From: Prorocentrum cordatum
Taxonomy: Eukaryota; Sar; Dinophyceae; Prorocentrales; Prorocentraceae
DNA length: 22,500 nt
Direction: 5' to 3'
Assembly: GCA_963575745.1 (NCBI GenBank)
Contig: CAUYUJ010007431.1
Coordinates: forward strand, 20,001-42,500
Shown piece by piece: positions 8,961-15,900 of this stretch (its first letter is position 1; each line of letters opens with the position of its first letter). The notes beneath the pieces are model-generated. The model was not told the origin of the DNA, made no database searches, and was given only the letters and a program-made list of their open reading frames with translations. A program made the translations under genes and the position numbers.

Positions 8961-9210
8961 AGCCCGCGTGAGGAATAGTGTGTCGGAGTGATCACATCTG
9001 AATGTAAGACTGAGAGCGCGTCTGAAACAAATTTCCTGAGTGTTCTGGGTCTGTCTGAGTGAATCTCAGTCTGAGTGAGTCTGAGTGAGCAAGTGATGTA
9101 GTTGACCCTGCATTCGAAAGGTGATTCTGTGATGGAACCCGTAAAGGAGAGTGGGTTGGTGATGGACCCCGTCATGGGCGTGACTGATCTGAATTTGAGT
9201 GTTTGAGTGG
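8961..9210. repeat. degenerate GAGTGAGTCT-type short tandem repeats (right arm)
   Basis: Words such as CTGAGTGAATCTCAGTCTGA and GAGTGAGTCTGAGTGAGC recur, continuing the pattern seen at 7790-8240. GACCCCGTCATG-like words near 9165 add a second motif. No coding signal is seen. Confidence 0.7.
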
Positions 9211-9689
9211 TATGAGAATGAAGACAGGAAAACAATGAATTGAAACGTCGAAGTACTAGCAAGAATATGGGCAGCAATTGTCTAGGATCCAAAGAGCCCG
9301 TTCTTTTGACCTTCTGGCTATAACGGGCGTGACCCGTGGGGGGGATAAGGAGGGTGAAGGGGGCCAATCACGTTGCGATTCGCGCTGCCGACGTCTGGGA
9401 ATACTTACGGATGGTCAATTCGCCGTCGGCGCCGGTGCGCGCGAATCGTGACGCGACCAGGGAGTACGGGGGGTGGGCGGGGCCGGTCGAGGGCATGATC
9501 GAGAATCATAGCCATGGTCAAGCAATGGATTCTGGCTCCAAGTCATTGATCTAAGCTCTCCTTTGCCCGCCGTTTTTGTATGGTGTCCCCCCTGGAGCCG
9601 CAGGGGGCGCCGAGCGCATCGCGCTGCTGCGCGCCGCGCTCTTCGCGGAGGCCGCGCGGTTGTTACTCGCGGCCCTTGGCTTCTCCGGC
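9211..9689. other. intergenic, no supported gene
   Basis: No repeats or domains are evident apart from GC-rich sequence after 9570 that probably belongs to the start of the 212-bp repeat. Short open frames here have no recognisable product. Confidence 0.5.
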
Positions 9690-10560
9690 GAGGCGCCGAT
9701 GGGGAGTGGGAGGAGGGGCGGAAAAGAGGGAGGTGATGGCTAGGCGGGGGTGGATATCATGGCGGGGGCCATGATTTCTCCCCAGATTTTATGGCGCCTC
9801 TTCTTATTCCATTACGTCCCTGGCCCCCCCGCTGGGCCGCGCACATGCCGCCGGTCATGATATGCACCCCCGCCCTCTTGGACACCCCCCTCTTGGCCGC
9901 TCCCGATGGGAGGAAGGGCAGGGTTCGGGGGCGTCCGAAAGGGGGTGATGGCTAGGGGCCTGTGTGGATATCGTGGCGAGGGCCATGATACCTTCCCCGA
10001 TGTCATGGCCCCCTTCTTCTTTTTTCCATCATAATAATGCTTATTATTATTCTCATTATTTAATGATGATGATTATTATTATCAGTCTTATTATCCATAT
10101 GATTATCAGTATTATTATGATCTTTATTATTAGTATGATCATTATTATTATTGTTGTTGTTAATTAATAGTAGTATGATCATTATTATTGTTATTCTTAT
10201 TATTTTTCGTATTATTGTTGTTAGTATCATCATTATTATTATTATGATTATTCTTTTTTATCATTATATTATTAGTATGATCATCATTATTGTTATTATG
10301 ATTGTTATTATTATTTTTATTATGTTTTGCGTTTTTCTTTCAAGACGGTCCCTGGACTAGCCCTCGTCCGCGCACGTGCCCCGGGCCATGATTCGCGCAT
10401 CCCCTCCGGCACGCCCCTCTCTCGGGTGCCCCCCTCGCGGACTCCCCCGAGGAGGGGCGGGAGGGGGACGGGGCAGGCACCGGACCCGGACGCGCTCGTC
10501 GCGTCTGTCGGGCAAGAATCACGACGGGAGGTGTCTGGCCATGGTCGGCCTTCCGGGGGC
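9690..10560. repeat. 212-bp tandem repeat, second unit expanded by ATT
   Basis: GATGGCTAGG occurs at 9735 and 9947 (212 bp apart). Each copy is followed by TGGATATC, GTGGCG or ATGGCG, GGGCCATGAT, a CCCC block, a TCTTCTT block, then CGTCCCTGG or GGTCCCTGG, CCGCGCACATGCC or CCGCGCACGTGCC, and a CATGAT block. In the first copy the TCTTCTT and CCCTGG blocks are separated by about 14 bp. In the second they are separated by the 310-bp ATT tract. Confidence 0.65.
10018..10327. repeat. AT-rich (ATT/TTA)n low-complexity tract
   Basis: About 310 bp of ATT, TTA and GAT trinucleotides with recurrent TAGTATGATCATTATTATT blocks (for example near 10130, 10171 and 10274). It is strikingly AT-rich inside GC-rich DNA. 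Ile-rich frames through it are artefacts. Confidence 0.9.
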
Positions 10561-10752
10561 CCCGCGCCGGGCTTCGGGGCCGCCAGGAGGAGTCGGCCCC
10601 GGTTCCTTCGGCCCGGTTTCTCGCTTCCCCTTCGGCCCCAGTTCCTTGCCTTGCCCGCGTTTCTTTGTCGGCCCGCCCTGCCGTCCGAAGAAGAGTGCGC
10701 TGTTTTTCCACCTGTGCTCACGCCCACGCACCGCCTGGTGTATGGCTTGTCG

Positions 10753-10798
<46 letters not shown>

Positions 10799-10984
10799 CT
10801 GTCAGGAGGAGTCTGGAGGCGGAAGCAGGCGAGTTTGTCTGTTTCCATCCAGTGATGGCACGTTGCTCCAACAGGCGTCAGCTTGCGAACACACACTGCC
10901 CACCGACACCATAACACGCCTGGGTCGTCTCGTACTAATGGTTGCCATCGTGGGCCCAAGCAGGGAGTTGCTGCACAGTGGATG
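10561..10984. other. GC-rich intergenic sequence with a (TGTC)n microsatellite at 10753-10803
   Basis: A tetranucleotide run of about 13 TGTC units, with one TCCG interruption, occupies 10753-10803. The flanks have open frames on both strands without domains. No gene is supported. Confidence 0.7.
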
Positions 10985-11125
10985 CTTATAAAGTGTGCGG
11001 TGCAGCCACTGCGGCGCAGTCTATGCCATGCAGCTCATGTGGTGCAAGCTATGCGGAGTCAGTTGCGCGTTTCAGGCTGTGCGTTTCAAGCTGTGTGGTG
11101 TCGTATGCGGTGTGCGCCCTGGCGG
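10985..11125. repeat. degenerate short tandem repeat (GTGCG / AAGCTGTGCG type)
   Basis: Units of about 13 to 15 bp such as GTTGCGCGTTTCAG, GCTGTGCGTTTCAA and GCTGTGTGGTGTC follow each other, with weaker GTGCAGCC and ATGCGGAGTC copies upstream. It is probably a decayed minisatellite. Confidence 0.55.
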
Positions 11126-11250
11126 ACCCACCCAGCGCACGGGAGGCCCACGAGGCGCCCGAAGCTGGCCACCATCCAGGCGCTGGGCGAGACCCTGGCG
11201 GGCTCCCGTGCAATTCTTTATCAAGGTGGTCAAGGAAAACGCCGATCCAT
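11126..11250. other. short unique segment of unknown nature
   Basis: This stretch is of balanced composition between a minisatellite and a G-rich block. Frames through it (for example one reading FFIKVVKENADPW) look more protein-like than their surroundings, but there is no recognisable domain, start or splice signal, so no gene is called. Confidence 0.3.
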
Positions 11251-11545
11251 GGGGGAAGGAGGAGGGGTTGGTGGATGAGGAGGTGGAGTGGGGAGGAGTT
11301 GGAGGGAGAAGGCTGGAGGGGGAGAGGGGGGCGGATGGGGGGGGGGGAGGGATGAGCACTTGGAGGGTGTGAGGCGTGAGGGGGGCGGAGGGGGTGGAGA
11401 GAAGGCGGAGGAGGAGGAGGAGGAGTGATGGAGAGGGAGATTGATGCGAGAAAGGTGGAAGGCTTGGGAAGGAGGGAAGGGGTGCAATTCAGAACAAGAG
11501 GCTGAATATGGGGATTAGGATGAGGGGGGGTAGAAGGAGCAGGAG
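11251..11545. repeat. G-rich polypurine block
   Basis: The plus strand is dominated by GGAGG, GGGG and GAGGTGG words with runs of up to ten G (11337-11347), giving many potential G-quadruplex positions. About 125 bp downstream the strand composition flips to the TCC tract at 11671. Confidence 0.7.
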
Positions 11546-11670
11546 GAATTGTTCGTCGCTGGTGTTTTTCTTGTTTTAAATGTGGCAGCGCACCGGAGAC
11601 CAGCAGGAAGTCGGCAGCAGGTCGCAACTGTGGCGCGGCATTCTCCGAGAAGACATTCCGACCTCTCTTC

Positions 11671-11773
11671 CTGCCTCCTCCTCCTCCTCCTCTTCCTCCT
11701 CCTCCTCCTCCTCCTCCTTCTCCTCCTGTTCCCCCTCCTCCTCCTCCTCCTCCTCCTCCTCCTCCTCCTCCTC
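11671..11773. repeat. (TCC)n microsatellite flanking the LINE on the 5' side
   Basis: TCC repeats with CTTCC, CTTCTCC and GTTCCCCC interruptions. The last 53 nt (11721-11773), which contain the GTTCCCCC interruption, are identical to 18603-18655 on the other side of the LINE. The tract ends about 115 bp before the ORF1 ATG. Confidence 0.9.
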
Positions 11774-11781
11774 GTCCTCCT

Positions 11782-11802
11782 CGTAGCCTTTCTGCTCTCA
11801 GG
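11782..11802 (+). promoter_or_regulatory. possible spliced-leader relic or splice acceptor at the LINE 5' end
   Basis: The segment CGTAGCCTTTCTGCTCTCAG resembles the dinoflagellate spliced leader (core GTAGCCATTTTGGCTCAAG): the first seven bases CGTAGCC agree and the rest agrees only with gaps. It also reads as a pyrimidine tract ending in CAG, so it may simply be a trans-splicing acceptor. It sits 9 nt after the 5' microsatellite, where the 5' end of an inserted mRNA copy would lie. Confidence 0.3.
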
Positions 11803-11886
11803 TGTTGAGAGTTGCGGGCGCGTACTTCAGAGAGGCGCCGCGTTCGCGAGCCAGCTTTCCCCCGTCCACTGCTTTCGCTGTCGTGG

Positions 11887-12993
11887 ATGGGGCCCGATGT
11901 GCTTCCAGGGCCGCATCTCCCCCTCTGGGGATGTGGCAAGTGCGGGGCATTTGACAACTGGGCAAGCAGGGTCAAGTGCCGAGGATGTGGAAATTCCTGC
12001 CCCCAACGCGTGCTCGTGGCGGCCCAAGCTGCCGCCAACCGCGCTAAGGGAGGCGGAAAGGGGAGCTCAGCTGCAGCCATTGGAGGGAAGGGTCGGTGGG
12101 CCAATGGCCCGCCAGGTGGCCCAGGCGACGCCCAGGCCAAGACCATCCAAGCCATGCAGAAGCAGCTGGACGCCCTGCTCAAGGACAAGGAGAAGGACAA
12201 CAAGCAGCAAGTTCAGTCTGCCCCTCCAGGCAGTGGCGGCGGCAGCGGCAACGGTGGCCCGTCCTTCAAGGAGGTCATTAACTTCCTGCAGGCCAAGGGC
12301 ATCCAGGGCGAGCTGGTGGCCTCTGTCACGGCTGCGCAGCAGCGTGAGGTCGCCGAGCACCCGCCTTCCGTGGTCACGGCTCGCTGGCGGGTCGAGAACC
12401 TGCGGAAGAAGAACGAGAAGTTCGAGCAGCAGCTACGCAAGCTTCAAGAGCGTCGAGCTGCCCTCGATGAGGAAGAGGCAGCCATCAAGGCCTCTGTGGA
12501 GTCGCTTCGCCGCGAGCTGTCACAAGCTGAAGGTGTCTATGCTAAGGTGTCTGCCTCAGACCTTGGGGACCTGGTCAAGATCACCGAGGCCGCCTTGGAC
12601 GAGTCGCTGCACGAAGACGCCGAGGTCAGGGCAGCTTTGGCCGTGCTGGACAAGCGCCAGAAGGAAGCGGTGGCCGCTCGAGGTGCTCCTGCTCAGCATC
12701 CTGGCGGTCCAGGCGGCAACGCTCCTCCTGGCGGCGAAGGAGCTCCTGGAGCTGGCCGTGCCGAAGGGGCGCGAGGAGGTGAAGGCATCCCTGCAGCTGA
12801 TGGAGACGGAGATGACATCGACATGGAGCTGCTGGGCCAAGACGACATCGACATCGAGTCGCGCACAGAAGACCTCAGGAAGGCCGCTGAGGAGCTCAGG
12901 CAAACTTCCCCAGGAGAAGCTCAGGAGGCCGCCAAGCGCAAGTATGCCCAGGCTGCTGCAGCCTTGGGGATCAAAAGAGTGCGGAGGCTTTGA
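11887..12993 (+). CDS. LINE ORF1 protein: RanBP2-like zinc finger plus coiled coil
   Basis: This is the nucleic-acid-binding partner expected upstream of a LINE polyprotein, probably packaging element RNA. I start at ATG 11887 (368 aa): the frame is closed by TGA at 11806 and no earlier ATG exists. Residues 14-34 read WGCGKCGAFDN...CRGC, a W-x-C-x2-C-x4-N-x6-C-x2-C finger of RanBP2 type, which often binds RNA. A Gly/Ala/Lys-rich linker follows. Residues about 165-235 are a charged heptad-like coiled coil (RVENLRKKNEKFEQQLRKLQ and on), suggesting oligomerisation. Then come a Gly/Pro/Ala-rich spacer and an acidic DDIDMELLGQDDIDIE segment, with a basic end (IKRVRRL). The final 50 nt overlap ORF2. 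I see no frameshift or stop. Assignment rests on position and domain order; the zinc finger is clear. Confidence 0.8.
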   Translation: MGPDVLPGPHLPLWGCGKCGAFDNWASRVKCRGCGNSCPQRVLVAAQAAANRAKGGGKGSSAAAIGGKGRWANGPPGGPGDAQAKTIQAMQKQLDALLKDKEKDNKQQVQSAPPGSGGGSGNGGPSFKEVINFLQAKGIQGELVASVTAAQQREVAEHPPSVVTARWRVENLRKKNEKFEQQLRKLQERRAALDEEEAAIKASVESLRRELSQAEGVYAKVSASDLGDLVKITEAALDESLHEDAEVRAALAVLDKRQKEAVAARGAPAQHPGGPGGNAPPGGEGAPGAGRAEGARGGEGIPAADGDGDDIDMELLGQDDIDIESRTEDLRKAAEELRQTSPGEAQEAAKRKYAQAAAALGIKRVRRL

Positions 12994-15900
12994 CGACCTC
13001 GAGCGCTCCTGGGACCACAACGTCGTGGACGTCGACTGGTCGGAGGAGATCGGCTTCGCGGTGCCGTCGCTGCTCCCGCGGCCTGTGCAGGCCCTTTCGG
13101 GGGCTCTGGCTGAGCCGATTTGGCGTCGCGGAGGCTTGGCCCAAGCCGGCGCTGGGGGCGCTCTTGACTTCCAGGCTTGGCCTGCGCTGGGGCTGCACGT
13201 GGCTCGGCCACGACGGGGCCTCGGCCCGAAGGGCAGGGGGGCAGGGGATTCAGCCCCCGATCGTCGAACCCCCCTGCCCGCATGCACGGGGAGTTCGAGT
13301 GCCTGCAGCGGCCCTTCGGCGTCATCGGTATTGCAGGCTCATGCGGAGTATCCCCAACTGGCCCGCTCCTCGGGGTTGGGGACATGGTCAGCTCAGAGGG
13401 CGTCGCCATCTTCGGCAGCGGGGTCTGCTTCTTCGGCTGCGACGGCTTGCTCTTCGCGTGGCGCTAGGACGCAACAGTCGTCGCCACCTGCCCTTCCCAC
13501 CCCCAGGGCACCCTTTCCACGGGAGGCGGGGGACTCAGCGCGTGGGGAGGGGGGGCAGGATGTTTTGCTGGCGCAGCTTTCGGACGCAGAAGTTAGATTG
13601 GCTGGCAGTGTGCGTGGCTACCCTCGTCCCCAAGTGGAGCCCGATGCGGATTCGAAGATACGTCGGTTGAAATCCGACGGGAGGGCGGAAGAACCTCCCG
13701 CTCGTAATCTTCTTGCGGACGATCGTGACTCTGGTGTAGCGCGGGGATCTGCTGACTTGTGCGTTTTTGGAGCCAATGTCAACAGCTGGTCTACGGCAGA
13801 CACTGTGGTGAACTGGGTCCGAGATCAAGCAGACGTCGGAGGGCCTGGGGCGGCTTCTTGGGGTTTGGTCCAAAGCAAGTTCCAGGTGATCACGCTCCAG
13901 GAGACTAGATTGAAGTCACCCGACAAGATAATTTCGGCCCAGAGTTGGGCCCACAGGAACGGGTACCAGGTGTCCCTCGGGAAGGCCCTCAGCACTGGCG
14001 ACGGGCCCCTGCAAAGCTCTGGAGGAGTCGGTATTTTGGTTGCTGGGGAGATTGCTTCGAGGCCCTTGGATCTTCCAGGAGTAGGCAGGTTCGACGGGAG
14101 GATCGTAGGTCGGGTCATCAATGCGGGGTTCGACCAGGGCCTTGAGATCTACAGTGTCTATCTTGTCAACGACATAGGCGTGACGGGCGAGAATCTAGAG
14201 ATTTTGAAAGTGTTGGGAGCGCTCCTACTGTGCAGTAAGCGGCCGCGGGTTGTGCAAGGTGATTGGAACTTCACGCCCGCGGCTCTCCAGCTATCAGGTT
14301 GGATACAGCATGTGCACGGTGTGCTAGCCGCTCCTGGCCAGGCTACTTGCTCGGCCTGCGCTCCTAGGACTGCCACGGGAGAAGATATGGAGGAGGAGGA
14401 GCTGACGGAGCATGACAGAGGAGGAAGGGAGCTAGACTACTTCGTCGTGTCATCGGCCATCAGTTCATGCATTAAGGATGTCCAGGCTATCCGAGGAGCG
14501 CCGCTTTTTCCCCATTGCCCTGTGCTGCTTCGGTTGGGTAACCTCTGCCAGACGGCTGTGGTCCAGCAGCAGACGCGTTTCAAGCCGTTCAGCACCGCGC
14601 TCATGGGGCCGCTGCCGCAGGAAAGGGACGTCCAATGGAGCGACCCTCTAGACACAGATTTGGACTCGCTAGCTCGGGAGTGGTTCGGGGAAGCCGAAGC
14701 TCGCTTGGTTGAAATTCATGGGATGTGTGATCAGAAAGGGTACGTTTGTCGCTCCGCTGGGCCCCAGTCTCGGAAAGTTCCTCTAGCTGCGCTGCTTGAG
14801 CGAGATCACCGTCGGCGTTTCTCGAAGCAGACTGTCTGCTGGATCTCGTTCGAGGCCCTGTTCAGGAAGGCAAAAGCTATCAGTGCTGGGAACCCAGGCG
14901 CCAAGGGGAGAGCTCTTTTGGGATCCTGGAAGCTTAAGCTGTTCGACATTTTGGATGACCTCCACCTGACTGAAGAGGGGCCCACCAAGGCCCAGTTGCA
15001 CACCATGGTTATGGCGGCATCGGGGGAAGGATCCTGGAACGACGACGTCAATGGGGCCATCTGCAAAGAGTGCACTCGTCGCCAGCGGCTGGACGCGGCC
15101 TCGCAGCTGGCTAAGTGGAAAGAATGGGCCAAGAGTGCCGTCTCTGGAGGTGGCAAAGCAGCTCACGCCTTCTCCAAGCAACAGGTCTCGAGTGTTTTTT
15201 CGCGAGGTATGTCAGATGATCCTCGGCTTCCAGTGGCTGGTCAGGCCGCAGTGCAAGAGCTTATCGATGCGTGGCATCCGATGTGGTTTCGAGCTGGCCG
15301 CGGGCCCGCACCGAGCTCTTGGGAAGTTCCTGCCGACGAGCCTGCCCTTTCCCCGCTCAGACTGGACGATTTACACCGAGTTTGCAGGATGTACGGGCCC
15401 GCGGCGGGCCTAGGCTGGGATGGATTCCACCCGAGGTGGGTATTGCAGCTGCCCGAAAGCCATCAGTTTCGTCTTCTGGAGATTTTGACGCTCTTCGAGG
15501 TTGACCCTGGGGCCTTCCTGATGTTCCTGACCAATGTGGTTTTCTTGGACAAACCGACGGGAGGGGTCAGGCCGATCGGACTGCTCTGCCTTTTCATGAA
15601 GCTCTGGAGCCGGTTGAGGCAGCCGTATTGCCGCTCATGGGAAAAGTCCCACGTGTACGAGTTTTTCTGGGGCTCTGGGCCAGACACTACGTGTGAGAGG
15701 GCTGGATGGGTCCACAACTTGCTCGGGGCTCATTGTCGTAAAGCAGGCTTCGAATCAGCGTCGGCACTCTTGGACTTGGCTAAGTTCTATGAGAATGTCA
15801 ACCACGGGGACCTTCTGATCGCAGCTAAACGGTTTGGCTTTTCAGTTAGGCTGGTCAAAGCTTATTGTAGTATCTATGCAGGCTACCGTGTGCTTCTTTA

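Noticed and set aside
10327-10914. 195-codon plus-strand frame ending in LSVCLSVCLSV repeats
   Set aside because: The repeat part is the TGTC microsatellite and the rest is GC-rich sequence from the 212-bp repeat; opposite-strand frames are equally open.
11549-12943. Upstream part of the very long frame that contains ORF2
   Set aside because: The frame is open through the TCC tract and the whole of ORF1, but its translation there is poly-Leu and low-complexity, while the overlapping ORF1 frame has a zinc finger and coiled coil. The first useful Met is 12944.
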